DNA of 64,000 nucleotides, taken from Phenylobacterium sp. NIBR 498073 (GTDB taxonomy: Bacteria; Pseudomonadota; Alphaproteobacteria; Caulobacterales; Caulobacteraceae). The position numbers were made by a program, and so were the translations under genes. This document shows positions 32,094 through 40,953 of this stretch, in pieces (the stretch's first letter is position 1; every line of letters begins with the position of its first letter). The notes beneath the pieces were generated by a model. That model made no database searches. It was not told the DNA's origin and worked only from the letters and a program-made list of their open reading frames with translations. The DNA lies in assembly GCF_027286305.1 (NCBI RefSeq), contig NZ_CP114599.1, forward strand, positions 2,852,001-2,916,000. The letters run 5' to 3'.

Positions 32094-32154
32094 GCGGACC
32101 TCCCTAGGCGTCGGACGAAGATGTGCTCAGTCGCTGTTGAAGACCCTGATTCAC

Positions 32155-32239
32155 TGGTGCGGTCGAGAAGACTCGAACTTCCACGGGTTGCCCCACAGCG
32201 ACCTCAACGCTGCGCGTCTACCAATTCCGCCACGACCGC
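32155..32239 (-). tRNA. tRNA-Leu (anticodon GAG)
   Basis: 85 nt, from GCGGTCG at the 5' end (32239) to an encoded CCA at 32155. The acceptor stem is GCGGTCG/CGACCGC; the anticodon stem and loop CAGCG-TTGAGGT-CGCTG gives anticodon GAG; the variable arm is long as in class II leucine tRNA (TGGGGCAACCCG region), and the T-loop is TTCGAGTC. The CCA end is encoded. Confidence 0.96.
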
Positions 32240-32287
32240 TCGTGGTGAGGCGCGGCTGGTAGCAAACCCCTGAAGCTTTGTGAAGCC

Positions 32288-32569
32288 CTACTGACCGCCT
32301 GCCATGAAGTCATACACATCTGCCGCACGCGTGACGGCGATCGAGATGCGGTCCTCGTTGATCTGAATCTCCCCGCGGGCGACCGGATGGTTGTTCGCCA
32401 GGATCCAGACTTCCTCGTTCACGCCGGCATCGAGTGGGATCACGGCGCCGCGGCCCATGCGCAGCAACTGCTGCATCGGCAGGGTCGACCGGCCCAGCAG
32501 GACCGATATTTCGACGTTGACCTCGTTGACCTGACCCAAGACGCAAAGCCTTTGAAACACTAGAGACAT
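32288..32569 (-). CDS. Solitary FliN/SPOA-domain protein
   Basis: A 93-residue protein that is little more than one SPOA domain: EVNVEISVLLGRSTLPMQQLLRMGRGAVIPLD near 16-47 and then VWILANNHPVARGEIQINEDRISIAVT near 54-79, which aligns with the C-terminus of FliN (VLGR, LL, GAV, VNN, VARGEV pattern). FliN is part of the flagellar switch/C-ring. Here no other flagellar gene is next to it, so this may be a second, independent switch-type subunit or a regulator. Short and without the usual N-terminal extension. Start codon is not certain. Confidence 0.75.
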   Translation of the reverse strand: MSLVFQRLCVLGQVNEVNVEISVLLGRSTLPMQQLLRMGRGAVIPLDAGVNEEVWILANNHPVARGEIQINEDRISIAVTRAADVYDFMAGGQ

Positions 32570-32618
32570 CCCAGCAGGGCTTTGACGCGCCCGGCCTGCT
32601 CACCACATTGAGTCCAAC

Positions 32619-33344
32619 ATGCTTGACCGCTCGTTAAACCTGTCGCCCGACGCGCCGATCTTCGGCCGCGACGATGGCCTGGCCGCCCAGTGGGCAGTGT
32701 CGCGCGCCCCGGTTCCCTATCCCGAAGCGGTGGCGGCCATGGAAGCGCGGGCCGCGGCCATCGCCGAGGGAACCGCCGGCGAACTGGTCTGGCTGCTCGA
32801 GCACCCGCCGCTCTACACCGCCGGGGTCTCGGCCAAGGGCGACGACCTGCTCGACCCGAATCGATTTCCGGTCTTCGCCAGCGGCCGCGGCGGGCAGTTC
32901 ACCTATCACGGCCCCGGCCAGCGCGTGGCCTATGTGATGCTCGACCTCACCAAGCGCCGGCGCGACGTCCGCGCCTTCGTGGCCAGCCTCGAGGCCTGGG
33001 TGATCGGCGCCCTCGCCCGCTTCAATGTCGAGGGCGAGATTCGCGACGGCCGAGTCGGGGTCTGGGTGGAGCGCAAGACGGCCGGCGCCCCGACTCGCGA
33101 GGACAAGATCGCCGCCATCGGGGTGAAGCTGCGCCGCTGGGTGTCGTTCCACGGCATATCGCTGAACGTGGAGCCTGACCTCGGCCATTTCTCGGGCATC
33201 GTGCCCTGCGGCCAGACCGAGCACGGGGTCACCAGCCTGGTCGACCTGGGGCTGCCGGTGACCATGGACGAGGCCGACGAGGCCCTTCGCGCCAGCTTCC
33301 GGCTGGTGTTCGGCGACGTCGAGGAAGCCGAAGCGCCGGTCTAG
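32619..33344 (+). CDS. lipB: Octanoyl-[acyl-carrier-protein]:protein N-octanoyltransferase
   Basis: A 241-residue LipB. Signature blocks: [21 protein letters not shown] (HPxxYTxG) near 57-77, [20 protein letters not shown] near 89-108, [20 protein letters not shown] with catalytic Lys near 167-186 and [15 protein letters not shown] near 194-208, where the Cys receives octanoate. It transfers octanoate from ACP to lipoyl domains, the first step of lipoate assembly. It is divergent from the FliN-like gene. The stop overlaps that of the DUF805 gene by CTAG. Confidence 0.97.
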   Translation: MLDRSLNLSPDAPIFGRDDGLAAQWAVSRAPVPYPEAVAAMEARAAAIAEGTAGELVWLLEHPPLYTAGVSAKGDDLLDPNRFPVFASGRGGQFTYHGPGQRVAYVMLDLTKRRRDVRAFVASLEAWVIGALARFNVEGEIRDGRVGVWVERKTAGAPTREDKIAAIGVKLRRWVSFHGISLNVEPDLGHFSGIVPCGQTEHGVTSLVDLGLPVTMDEADEALRASFRLVFGDVEEAEAPV

Positions 33345-33745
33345 GCGCTCGCGGGCCGCATGGGGTTGGGGCCGAAACGGTTCGCGCCCATCTCGCTCCC
33401 CATGACCCCCAGCTCGACCGCCGCCCAGACCAGAGCCAGACCGAACAGGAAGTCGAAGAAGCCGACGGGTTGAGGCCATACCGCGACGAGAGCGAACAGG
33501 ATCAACGCCGCCCACCAGCCCGACTTGCCCCGGTCATGGAGGCGCTTGGAGAGGACGCAGGCCCCGGCGTAGATCAGGGCCGGATAGACGAACCATCCGG
33601 TCAGCCAGTGCAGGGTGACGCCCACCACGGCCTCGTAGACGGCCGCTAGGCCCAGCAGGGTCGCGGCCGCGATCAGGAACGGCGCACGGGCGATCCGCCC
33701 CTGCGCCGAGAGCAGCAGCGCGCCCCAGTCCGTCTGGCCGTTCAT
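33341..33745 (-). CDS. DUF805 membrane protein
   Basis: A 134-residue membrane protein: [20 protein letters not shown] at the start (R-x-x-R-x-P motif of DUF805), then about four hydrophobic segments. Related to YhaH/YhaI-type small inner-membrane proteins of unknown function. It shares a CTAG stop overlap with lipB and has no clear functional link to it. ATG 33745 is preceded by a GGAGGGGG sequence. Confidence 0.85.
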   Translation of the reverse strand: MNGQTDWGALLLSAQGRIARAPFLIAAATLLGLAAVYEAVVGVTLHWLTGWFVYPALIYAGACVLSKRLHDRGKSGWWAALILFALVAVWPQPVGFFDFLFGLALVWAAVELGVMGSEMGANRFGPNPMRPASA

Positions 33746-33759
33746 GCCCCCTCCGTCCG

Positions 33760-34080
33760 CTAGCGCAGTTTGACGGCCGTGCCGGCGGCGGTGACCATCA
33801 GCATGCCGTTGTCTGCGCCCAGCGCCTCATAGTCCAGGTCCACGCCCACGACGGCGTCGGCGCCTAGCTTGGCGGCCTCATCGCACATCTCACGGAGGGC
33901 GATGTCGCGCGCCTCGCGCAGCGCCTTCTCGTAGCCCCCGGCGCGGCCGCCGATGATGTTGGTGATGCCAGCGAACAGGTCGCGGAAGATGTGCGCGCCG
34001 ATGATCGCCTCGCCGCTGACCACGCCGACCGTCCGCGCGATTTCGCGCTCAGCCACATAGGGGGTGGTGCTGGTGATCAT
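33760..34080 (-). CDS. YbjQ-family protein
   Basis: A 106-residue protein starting [19 protein letters not shown], with [19 protein letters not shown] (family pattern), [21 protein letters not shown] and [13 protein letters not shown], then a short C-terminus with [13 protein letters not shown]. This is the YbjQ/UPF0145 (heavy-metal-binding) fold, which forms pentamers; its role is unclear. AGGAG precedes ATG 34080. Confidence 0.93.
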   Translation of the reverse strand: MITSTTPYVAEREIARTVGVVSGEAIIGAHIFRDLFAGITNIIGGRAGGYEKALREARDIALREMCDEAAKLGADAVVGVDLDYEALGADNGMLMVTAAGTAVKLR

Positions 34081-34120
34081 GGCGGCTCCTGGGGACACTT
34101 TCGCGAACGGGGCGCCGACC

Positions 34121-34134
34121 TTAGATTGACCACC
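34121..34134 (+). promoter_or_regulatory. Leaderless -10 element of msrB
   Basis: TTAGATT at 34121-34127, then 7 nt to ATG 34135; no ribosome site precedes the start. Confidence 0.45.
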
Positions 34135-34635
34135 ATGAGCACGCCAGCCGCCTCCCCTTCCGGTTTCGACCTCACCCCGCCGACCGCCGACGAGCGCGCC
34201 TCGCTTGAGGCGGGACTGTCGCGCGAAGAGGCCGACGTCCTGCTGCATCACGGCACTGAGGCCCCGTTCTGCGGCGGATTGCTCGATAACAAGGAGGATG
34301 GCGTCTACTGCTGCCGCCTCTGCGCCCTGCCGCTGTTCCGCGCCAAGACCAAGTTCGAGAGCGGGACCGGCTGGCCCAGCTTCTTCGCGCCCTTCGACGA
34401 AAGCCATGTGATCGGCGTGCGTGACGTCAGCTACGGCATGATCCGCATCGAGACCCGCTGCGCGCGCTGCGACGGCGACAGCCATCAGGGCCATGTGTTT
34501 CCCGACGGCCCGCCGCCGACGCGGCTGCGCTACTGCATCAACTCGGTGTCGCTGGAGTTCGTCCAGAACGGCTCGCCCCTGCGCGATCCGCTTGGCCGCG
34601 GCGACAACGCCGCCCTGGCCGGCGCCACGGCCTGA
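34135..34635 (+). CDS. msrB: Peptide-methionine (R)-S-oxide reductase
   Basis: A 166-residue MsrB. The zinc-binding cysteine pairs are [11 protein letters not shown] near 59-69 and [14 protein letters not shown] near 107-120, the substrate segment [14 protein letters not shown] is near 75-88, and the catalytic Cys is in [11 protein letters not shown] near 133-143. It repairs methionine-R-sulfoxide in oxidised proteins using thioredoxin. No signal peptide, so it is cytoplasmic. Confidence 0.97.
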   Translation: MSTPAASPSGFDLTPPTADERASLEAGLSREEADVLLHHGTEAPFCGGLLDNKEDGVYCCRLCALPLFRAKTKFESGTGWPSFFAPFDESHVIGVRDVSYGMIRIETRCARCDGDSHQGHVFPDGPPPTRLRYCINSVSLEFVQNGSPLRDPLGRGDNAALAGATA

Positions 34636-34706
34636 CAGGACCGCTTGGCGGACTGGGCGGAAAGCGCGTTAGGCTCCCTCGCAAACAACGCCAGGGAGGC
34701 GACGCC

Positions 34707-35678
34707 GTGAAGGATTTCGCAGGTAAGACCGCCGTGATCACCGGCGGCGGAACGGGCATGGGCCGCGAACTGGCCCGTCAGCTCGCCGCCGAGGGCTGCA
34801 ACGTCGCCATGTGCGACGTCTCGGCCAAGGCCATGGCCGAGACCGTCCGCCTCATCGAGGCCGACGGCAAGCCGCAGGGCACCAAGGTCACCACCCACAT
34901 CGCCGACGTGTCGCTGGAGGCGGCGCTGATCGCCTTCCGCGATGAGTTGGCCGAGCAGCAGCAGACCGACCGCATCCATCTACTGTTCAACAACGCGGGC
35001 ATCGCCGGCGGCGGCAGCATGATCGCCGACAGCCGCGCGGCTTGGGAAAAGACCTTCAACGTCTGCTGGGGCGGCGTCTATCTGGGGGTTCGCACCTTCT
35101 TGCCGATGCTGATGGCCGCCGATGAGGGCCACATCATCAACACCTCCAGCGTCAACGGATTCTGGGCGACCATCGGGCCGAACACCTCGCACACCGCCTA
35201 TGCCGCCGCGAAGTTCGCGGTGAAGGGCTTCACCGAGGCCCTGGTCACCGACCTGCGGATCAACGCCCCGCACATCAAGTGCTCGGTGGTGATGCCCGGC
35301 CACATCGGCACCTCGATCGTCGCCAACTCCCGCAAGGTCCAGGCCGGGGTCGATTCCGACGACATGAGCCCGGACGAACTGGCCCAGGCCCGCGCTCGCC
35401 TGACCGCCGCCGGCGTGGACGTCGCCTCCGTCCCCGACGCTGCGATCCAGGCGATGTCGGCTGAAATGGCCCGCAGCTTCCTCGAGGATGCGCCAATGAC
35501 CGCGGCCGCGGCCGCCAAGGTGATCCTCGACGGCGTGAAGGCCGAGCGCTGGCGCATCCTGGTCGGCGACGACGCCCTGGCCCTGGACCAGTGGGTGCGC
35601 AAGGATCCCGAACGCGCCTACGAGCCGGAGTTCTTCACCGATTTCGCGCGCGAGGTCGGCTGGCGGATCGGCGGCTAG
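34707..35678 (+). CDS. Short-chain dehydrogenase/reductase
   Basis: A 323-residue SDR, longer than the classic 250. Cofactor motif AVITGGGTGMGRELA near 9-23 (TGxxxGxG), NNAG near 93-96, catalytic Ser in INTSSVNGF near 148-156 and the YxxxK of AYAAAKFAVKGF near 169-180. The C-terminal 100 residues carry an extension with DDMSPDELAQARARL. Substrate not predictable. GTG start at 34707 with a GGGAGG site. It shares a CTAG stop overlap with the convergent phosphotransferase. Confidence 0.92.
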   Translation: MKDFAGKTAVITGGGTGMGRELARQLAAEGCNVAMCDVSAKAMAETVRLIEADGKPQGTKVTTHIADVSLEAALIAFRDELAEQQQTDRIHLLFNNAGIAGGGSMIADSRAAWEKTFNVCWGGVYLGVRTFLPMLMAADEGHIINTSSVNGFWATIGPNTSHTAYAAAKFAVKGFTEALVTDLRINAPHIKCSVVMPGHIGTSIVANSRKVQAGVDSDDMSPDELAQARARLTAAGVDVASVPDAAIQAMSAEMARSFLEDAPMTAAAAAKVILDGVKAERWRILVGDDALALDQWVRKDPERAYEPEFFTDFAREVGWRIGG

Positions 35679-36490
35679 CCGTAAAGCCGCGCGGCCGCCA
35701 GCTCGGCGATCGAGCTGTCGAACTGGGCTGGATCCCCGTCGTCGAGGATCCAGGCCGCCGACAGGCCGCTGTAGGCCAGGATCCACATCAGCAGCCGGCG
35801 GGGCTCCATGTCAGCACGGCTGGAGACGAGGTCCAGATAGCGGTCCAGGCGGCCGGGGATCAGCGCCGTGGCGGTGTCCGGGTTGCAGAACGGGTTGGCG
35901 TAGTCATAGCCGCGCTCGCCCAGCACGCCCTTGGGGTCGATCGCCAACCAGCCGCGCGGCCCGAAGTCGAGGATGTTGCCGTGGTGCAGGTCGCCGTGCA
36001 GCGGCACGACCTCTCTCGGGTCGCTGAGCAGGACCTGCGCGGTCTCGTGCGCCTTGACCAGCACCCCGCCGTGGTTGGCCGCGCCCGGTCCCAACGCGCC
36101 GAACCAGACCTCCAGCGGAACGAGCGTCGCGGGGGGCGGCACGGCGCGCGGCGCGTGCAGCACCTCGACGGCATCGCAGATGATCGCCGTGGCGGCATCG
36201 TCCTGGTCGCCGCGCGACATGTGGATCAACGACCGCTGCCCTTCGGCGCGCTCCAGCAACAGAGCCGGTCCCTCGCGGGCCAGCACTTCAGCAGCGCCCT
36301 GCCCGTCCCACCACTCCATCAGCGCCGCGCCGGCGATCTCCTCGGGCACGTAGGCGAGCTTGAGGATCGCGGCGCGATCGCCCCGGCGCACCGGCAGCAG
36401 CCAGCTTCCGGTGTACTCGGTGGTGAAGGCCTCGCCGTCGGGAACAAGGTCCCAACGGTCGAGCCAGGTTTGAAATGATGGCCCCGTCAC
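35675..36490 (-). CDS. Aminoglycoside phosphotransferase-family kinase
   Basis: A 271-residue APH-fold kinase of the StrB (streptomycin 6-kinase/hydroxyurea kinase) type: LLPVRRGDRAAILKLAYV near 31-48 (nucleotide lysine), catalytic loop VPLHGDLHHGNILD near 164-177 and WLAIDPKGVLGERGYDYAN near 182-200. In this branch chromosomal members are usually intrinsic small-molecule kinases, so resistance cannot be inferred from sequence. GTG 36490 is preceded at 6 nt by CCTACATT, so it looks leaderless. Its stop overlaps that of the SDR. Confidence 0.85.
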   Translation of the reverse strand: MTGPSFQTWLDRWDLVPDGEAFTTEYTGSWLLPVRRGDRAAILKLAYVPEEIAGAALMEWWDGQGAAEVLAREGPALLLERAEGQRSLIHMSRGDQDDAATAIICDAVEVLHAPRAVPPPATLVPLEVWFGALGPGAANHGGVLVKAHETAQVLLSDPREVVPLHGDLHHGNILDFGPRGWLAIDPKGVLGERGYDYANPFCNPDTATALIPGRLDRYLDLVSSRADMEPRRLLMWILAYSGLSAAWILDDGDPAQFDSSIAELAAARLYG

Positions 36491-36532
36491 GTCGCCAATG
36501 TAGGGAGGCGGAGCGGCCGGACCAGGGAGGTG

Positions 36533-37366
36533 CTAGTTTTTGCGGCCCGCCGCGCGGATCTGCTCGGCGTTGGCGGAATCACCGAAGCCCGAGCCCGAGC
36601 CGGTGATCGGATCGTTGCGCCGGACCCTCAGGTTGTTCTGCACGTGGGTCACGCCAGCCATGTCCTCGATCAGCCGCTCGGCCCGGTGCTTGGCCTCGCG
36701 CTCGGCCACGTGTCCGGACAACGTCACCTCGCCGCCGTCGACGGTCACGGTGATCGCGCTGGCGTCGAGCCAAGGATCGTCGGTCAGGCGCTCGTGCGCC
36801 TCTTCGCTGATCCGCGCATCGGTGCGCTGGTAGCCGCTGGGGCCGCGCCCGCGATAACCGCCCTCGCCGAGCCACGAGGCCACGCGGTCGCCGGCCCGCT
36901 CCCAGAAGCTGCGTCGATCAGGTTCGTCCTCATAGTGGCCGATGTGGTCCGGGTGATGGTCGCCGTAGGCGACGCGGTAGGCGCGCTCCTCACGCCAGCG
37001 CTCGTCGCCATAGCGGCCGTCCCGATGACGCGGGCCTCCATAGGCGTAGGCGCCGCCGCGGGTGATCGGGCGGTCGTCGTCGCGATAGTCGGCGCGCCGG
37101 GCATAGTCGCCGTACTCGCGCCGTGCGCGCCGCGCCATCCGGGCCTCGTAGGCGTAGTCGCCGGAATTGCGGGGGCTCGCATAGTCGACGCCGCTTTCGC
37201 GTTCGCCGAACACATGTTCCTCGCCGCGAGGCCGGAAGCTGCGGTCTCCGTAAAGACCACGATCATGGCGATGGTCCCCGTCGCTTTCACGGCGATGGCG
37301 GCCATAGCCCCGTTCCCGATCCAGCCGTTCCAGTTCCTCGCGCTCGTCCATCCAACGATCGGACAT
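36533..37366 (-). CDS. BON-domain protein with Arg/Tyr/Asp-rich N-terminal region
   Basis: A 277-residue protein. The first 150 residues are low complexity, extremely rich in R, D, E, Y, H and G (for example HRRESDGDHRHDRGLYGDR), the next segment FWERAGDRVASWLGEGGYRGRGP is a SWFGD-like motif of surface or stress proteins, and about 185-250 is a BON domain (LDASAITVTVDGGEVTLSGHV, then AERLIEDMAGVTHVQNNLRV). BON domains bind phospholipids or other membranes. No signal peptide is visible, so location is uncertain. Single-gene unit, start ATG 37366. Confidence 0.85.
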   Translation of the reverse strand: MSDRWMDEREELERLDRERGYGRHRRESDGDHRHDRGLYGDRSFRPRGEEHVFGERESGVDYASPRNSGDYAYEARMARRARREYGDYARRADYRDDDRPITRGGAYAYGGPRHRDGRYGDERWREERAYRVAYGDHHPDHIGHYEDEPDRRSFWERAGDRVASWLGEGGYRGRGPSGYQRTDARISEEAHERLTDDPWLDASAITVTVDGGEVTLSGHVAEREAKHRAERLIEDMAGVTHVQNNLRVRRNDPITGSGSGFGDSANAEQIRAAGRKN

Positions 37367-37456
37367 GGTCGTTCTCCCTGGTTGTCGCTACGTCATGCGA
37401 GCGAGAACGAGGGATCGCGGCGCCGGTTCCGGACGGGATGCGCCGCGAGCTCGCCC

Positions 37457-38989
37457 CTACAGCGGGATGTTGTCGTGTTTCTTCCAGGGGTTGGCGAGTT
37501 GCTTTCCCCGGAGGTTCTTGAGGGCGCCTGCGATGCGCCTGCGGGTGGAGTGCGGCATGATGACATCGTCGATGTAGCCGCGGGAAGCGGCGACGAACGG
37601 ATTGGCGAAGCGCTCCTTGTACTCGGCCTCTCGGGCGGCGATGGCCTCGGGGTCGCCGATCTCGGAGCGGAAGATGATCTCGACCGCGCCCTTGGAGCCC
37701 ATCACCGCGATCTCGGCCGAGGGCCAGGCGTAGTTGAGATCGCCGCGGATGTGCTTGGAGCTCATCACGTCATAGGCCCCGCCATAGGCCTTGCGGGTGA
37801 TCAAGGTGACCTTGGGCACGGTGGCCTCGGCGTAGGCGAACAGCAGCTTGGCCCCATGGCGGATCAGCCCGCCCTGCTCCTGGCGGGTGCCGGGCATGAA
37901 GCCGGGCACGTCGACCAGGGTGACCAGCGGGATCTCGAAGGCGTCGCAGAAGCGCACGAAGCGGGCGGCCTTGCGCGAGGAGTCGATGTCGAGCACCCCG
38001 GCCAGCACCTGCGGCTGGTTGGCGACGATGCCGACCGTGGCCCCCTCGATGCGGCCGAAGCCGCAGATGATGTTCTTGGCGAACTCCGGGCTGATCTCGA
38101 AGAAGTCGGCCTCGTCGACGACTTTGAGGATCAGCTCCTTCATGTCGTAGGGCTTGTTGGGGTTGGCCGGCACCAGGCTGTCGAGCGAGGGCTCCAGCCG
38201 GTCGGGCGCATCGAAGCTCTCGCGCACCGGCGGCTTCTGGCGGTTGGAGAGCGGCAGGAAGTCGACCAGCCGGCGCACCTGGGTCAGCGCCTCCAGGTCG
38301 TTCTCGAACGCCCCGTCGGCGACCCCCGACTTGATCGCGTGCACCCGGTAGCCGCCGAGCTCCTCGTGGGTGACCTCCTCGTGGGTGACGGTCTTCACCA
38401 CGTCCGGGCCGGTCACGTACATGTAGGAGGTGTCCTTCACCATGAAGATGAAGTCGGTGATCGCCGGCGAATAGACGTCGCCGCCCGCGCAGGGGCCCAT
38501 GATCACGCTGATCTGCGGGATCACCCCTGAGGCCAGGGTGTTCTGCAGGAAGATGTCGGCATAGCCGGCCAGGCCGTCGACCCCCTCCTGGATCCGCGCC
38601 CCGCCGGCGTCGAACAGGCCGATGATCGGGGCGCCGACCTTCAGCGCCTGCTCCTGCACCTTGACGATCTTGCGGGCGTGGGCGTTCGACAGGCTGCCGC
38701 CGAACACCGTGAAGTCCTTGGAGAACACGAACACCAGTCGGCCGTTGATCTTGCCCCAGCCGGTCACCACTCCGTCGCCTGGCACCCGGTTGTCGGCCAT
38801 CCCGAAGTCCACCGCCCGGTGCTCGACGAACATGTCGAACTCTTCGAACGAGCCCTCGTCCAGCAGCAGCTCCAGCCGCTCGCGCGCCGTCAACTTGCCC
38901 TTGCCGTGCTGGCTCGCGATCCGACGCTCGCCCCCGCCCAGACGCGCCTCCCCACGGCGCTTCTCAAGCTCTTCAAGGATGTGCTTCAC
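37457..38989 (-). CDS. Acyl-CoA carboxylase beta subunit (propionyl-CoA type)
   Basis: A 510-residue carboxyltransferase: [12 protein letters not shown]-like opening, [23 protein letters not shown] near 30-52, then the N-lobe GARIQEGV near 138-145 (first oxyanion) and the C-lobe [28 protein letters not shown] (split over the second oxyanion, about 360-386). It transfers CO2 from biotin to propionyl- or related acyl-CoA, joining propionate breakdown to methylmalonyl-CoA. Its biotin-carboxylase partner is not in the window. GTG 38989 has a GGAGG site and gives the family N-terminus. Could also be a methylcrotonyl-CoA or acetyl-CoA carboxylase. Confidence 0.9.
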   Translation of the reverse strand: MKHILEELEKRRGEARLGGGERRIASQHGKGKLTARERLELLLDEGSFEEFDMFVEHRAVDFGMADNRVPGDGVVTGWGKINGRLVFVFSKDFTVFGGSLSNAHARKIVKVQEQALKVGAPIIGLFDAGGARIQEGVDGLAGYADIFLQNTLASGVIPQISVIMGPCAGGDVYSPAITDFIFMVKDTSYMYVTGPDVVKTVTHEEVTHEELGGYRVHAIKSGVADGAFENDLEALTQVRRLVDFLPLSNRQKPPVRESFDAPDRLEPSLDSLVPANPNKPYDMKELILKVVDEADFFEISPEFAKNIICGFGRIEGATVGIVANQPQVLAGVLDIDSSRKAARFVRFCDAFEIPLVTLVDVPGFMPGTRQEQGGLIRHGAKLLFAYAEATVPKVTLITRKAYGGAYDVMSSKHIRGDLNYAWPSAEIAVMGSKGAVEIIFRSEIGDPEAIAAREAEYKERFANPFVAASRGYIDDVIMPHSTRRRIAGALKNLRGKQLANPWKKHDNIPL

Positions 38990-39058
38990 GCATCGGCCTC
39001 CCACGCCAAGGTTCAAGGCGTAGTCGGACGATCCGGCGCTGGCAACCGGGCAGCCGCC

Positions 39059-39784
39059 TCAGGCGAGGGCCTTGAACCAGCTCTCGAGCATGCGCGCCTC
39101 CTCCAGCAGGCGCGCCGTACGCTCGGCCGCCTCCTCGTCCACGCCCCATTTTTCTTCCTGGTAGGCCTCGTCGATCCGCGACAGGGTCCAGGCTTCCTCG
39201 CCCGTCAGCCAGCCGCGTTGCAGCGACAGCGCCAGCACCGCCGAGCCGAACAGCGGCGTGCCGAACGCCACCCCGGTCAGGGCGAAATCGTCGAGATCCA
39301 GGGCCAATGCCTTGACCTTGTCCAGGGTCGCTTCCGGCTGCTCGGCGTGGACGATCCCGGTGGCGCGGCGGAACACCAGGGCCAACTCGTGCTCGGCCCG
39401 GCGCAGCACCGGCTCCCAGCCGGCGACCTGCCGGTCGTAGAGGCTGTTGCCGCTTTCCGAGAAATAGCAGAGCAGGTCCGAGGCGGCGTACTGGGCGATC
39501 TGGCTGGCGGTGGCGTCGCGAGCCTGGGGAATCGCCTCGGTGGCGGTGAAGGCCAGACGCGTGATGTGCATGGCCGCGATCTCGATGTGCTTACCCTGCG
39601 CGTCCCATTCGGCCGCGACCATTTCGGCCAGGGCCTTAGTCGGGACCGACAGCTTGCCGCCCTTGGGCGAGCGGACGTTGCGGCCGTCCAGCTTGACGGA
39701 GAAGGCGCCGTCCTCGGCGACCACCGAGACGTCCTTGTAGAACCTCTTGGGCTTCTCGCCCGGCTCTATGAAGCCCTTCTGCAC
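39059..39784 (-). CDS. ATP12-family F1-ATPase assembly chaperone
   Basis: A 241-residue protein with the ATP12 pattern: KRFYKDVSVVAEDGAFSVKLDGRNVRSPKGGKL near 13-45 (typical RFYK.V and VLLDGR.V.TP), VAAEWDAQG near 57-65, and LLCYFSESGNSLYDRQ and WEPVLRRAE in the middle. ATP12 holds the F1 alpha subunit before assembly and is common in alphaproteobacteria and mitochondria. GTG 39784 with AAGGAG 9 nt upstream. Lies directly upstream of the acyl-CoA carboxylase gene on the same strand. Confidence 0.93.
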   Translation of the reverse strand: MQKGFIEPGEKPKRFYKDVSVVAEDGAFSVKLDGRNVRSPKGGKLSVPTKALAEMVAAEWDAQGKHIEIAAMHITRLAFTATEAIPQARDATASQIAQYAASDLLCYFSESGNSLYDRQVAGWEPVLRRAEHELALVFRRATGIVHAEQPEATLDKVKALALDLDDFALTGVAFGTPLFGSAVLALSLQRGWLTGEEAWTLSRIDEAYQEEKWGVDEEAAERTARLLEEARMLESWFKALA

Positions 39785-39864
39785 GCGTATCTCCTTAGCT
39801 CACGCGTGCAATGACGCCCCCGCGGCGATTGCGCAAGCTGGGGCGGCTCGGCGATCCTTGGCGC

Positions 39865-40953
39865 ATGAGCGACACCGTCCTTGGCCCGCGCGACCTCAAC
39901 CGCATCCTGCTGGACCGGCAGATGCTGCTGGAGCGGCAGGCGCTCGATCCGGTCGCGGCGCTGGAGCGACTGTTCGCAATGCAGGCGCAGTTGCCGCGGG
40001 CGCCGTTCCTGGGCCTGTGGGCGCGGCTGCGGGACTTCCGACGGCAGGATCTTCTGGACGCTATCCAGGCCCGGCGGGTCGTCCGTTCGACACTGATGCG
40101 CGGCACGCTGCACCTGGCCAGCGCCGAGGATGTTTTGGCCTTCCGCACGACCGTCATGCCCCCGCGCGACGTCACCCTGCCCTGGGGCCTGAAACCGACG
40201 CCGGACCTGCTCGACGCGGTTCTGGCCATCGGTCGCGAACACTTCGCGCCCGAACCGAAGGACTTCGAAAGCGTGCGTCAGGTGCTGGAGGCGAAAGGCT
40301 TCGATCCGGTGCGGCCGCTCGCCTACGCCACGCGAATGTTCCTGCCGCTGGTGCAGGCCTCGTCCGACGCCCCGTTCGGTCACGAGCCCGGCGGCGACTT
40401 CACCCTGGCCAAGACCTGGCTGGGGCGCGACGAGCGCGAGGAGCCGCACCCCCAGGCCCTGGCGCGCCGCTACCTCGCCGCCCACGGCCCGTCGTTGCCG
40501 GCGGACTTTTCGGCCTGGTCGGGGCTGAAGGCCGCGGCCGCCACGTTCGAGGCCCTGGGCGGTGAACTCGCAACCTTCAGGGACGAGCGCGGACGCAAGC
40601 TCTACGACCTGAAGGACGCCGCGCGCGTTCCTGGCGACACCCCCGCCCCTGTCCGCCTGCTGGCCGACTTCGACGGCGCCGTGCTCTGCCGGGCCGACCG
40701 CACCGGGATCATCCGCCCCGAGCACGCGCCGCTGATGGCCAGCAAGAACGGCCTGATCCCGGCCATGGTGCTGGTCGACGGCGTGGTCGCCGGGACCTGG
40801 CGGATCGAAGCCAAGAAAAAATTCGTCTCCGTCAGCGTGCGCCTGTTCGAAAAGGTCTCCGCCCAGGACCGCAGGGCGATCGAGGCCGAGGCCTTGTCCG
40901 CCGCCGCGTTCCTGGCGCCCGACGCCAAGCCGGACGTCGCCTTCGAGAGCTAG
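39865..40953 (+). CDS. HTH_42 (winged-helix, AlkZ/YcaQ-type) family protein
   Basis: A 362-residue protein with the HTH_42 domain. LLLDRQMLLERQALDPVAALERLFAMQAQ near 16-47 is the family start; MQAQ matches the QxQ motif that carries catalytic glutamines in the AlkZ-like DNA glycosylases, and MRGTLHLASAEDVLAF and VLLVDGVVAGTWRIE-type segments follow. Members include YcaQ/AlkZ glycosylases, which remove bulky or crosslinked bases, so a role in DNA repair is possible but unproven for this branch. ATG 39865 is preferred; GTG or other in-frame starts begin at ATG 39811. Shares a CTAG stop overlap with the convergent pseudouridine synthase. Confidence 0.8.
   Translation: MSDTVLGPRDLNRILLDRQMLLERQALDPVAALERLFAMQAQLPRAPFLGLWARLRDFRRQDLLDAIQARRVVRSTLMRGTLHLASAEDVLAFRTTVMPPRDVTLPWGLKPTPDLLDAVLAIGREHFAPEPKDFESVRQVLEAKGFDPVRPLAYATRMFLPLVQASSDAPFGHEPGGDFTLAKTWLGRDEREEPHPQALARRYLAAHGPSLPADFSAWSGLKAAAATFEALGGELATFRDERGRKLYDLKDAARVPGDTPAPVRLLADFDGAVLCRADRTGIIRPEHAPLMASKNGLIPAMVLVDGVVAGTWRIEAKKKFVSVSVRLFEKVSAQDRRAIEAEALSAAAFLAPDAKPDVAFES

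Noticed and set aside
35675-36490. Calling the phosphotransferase an acquired antibiotic-resistance gene
   Set aside because: It lies in core chromosome without mobile elements, and chromosomal APH-fold kinases often have other substrates.
36530-38530. A 666-codon plus-strand frame across the BON and carboxylase genes
   Set aside because: It runs across two real minus-strand genes and has biased antisense composition.
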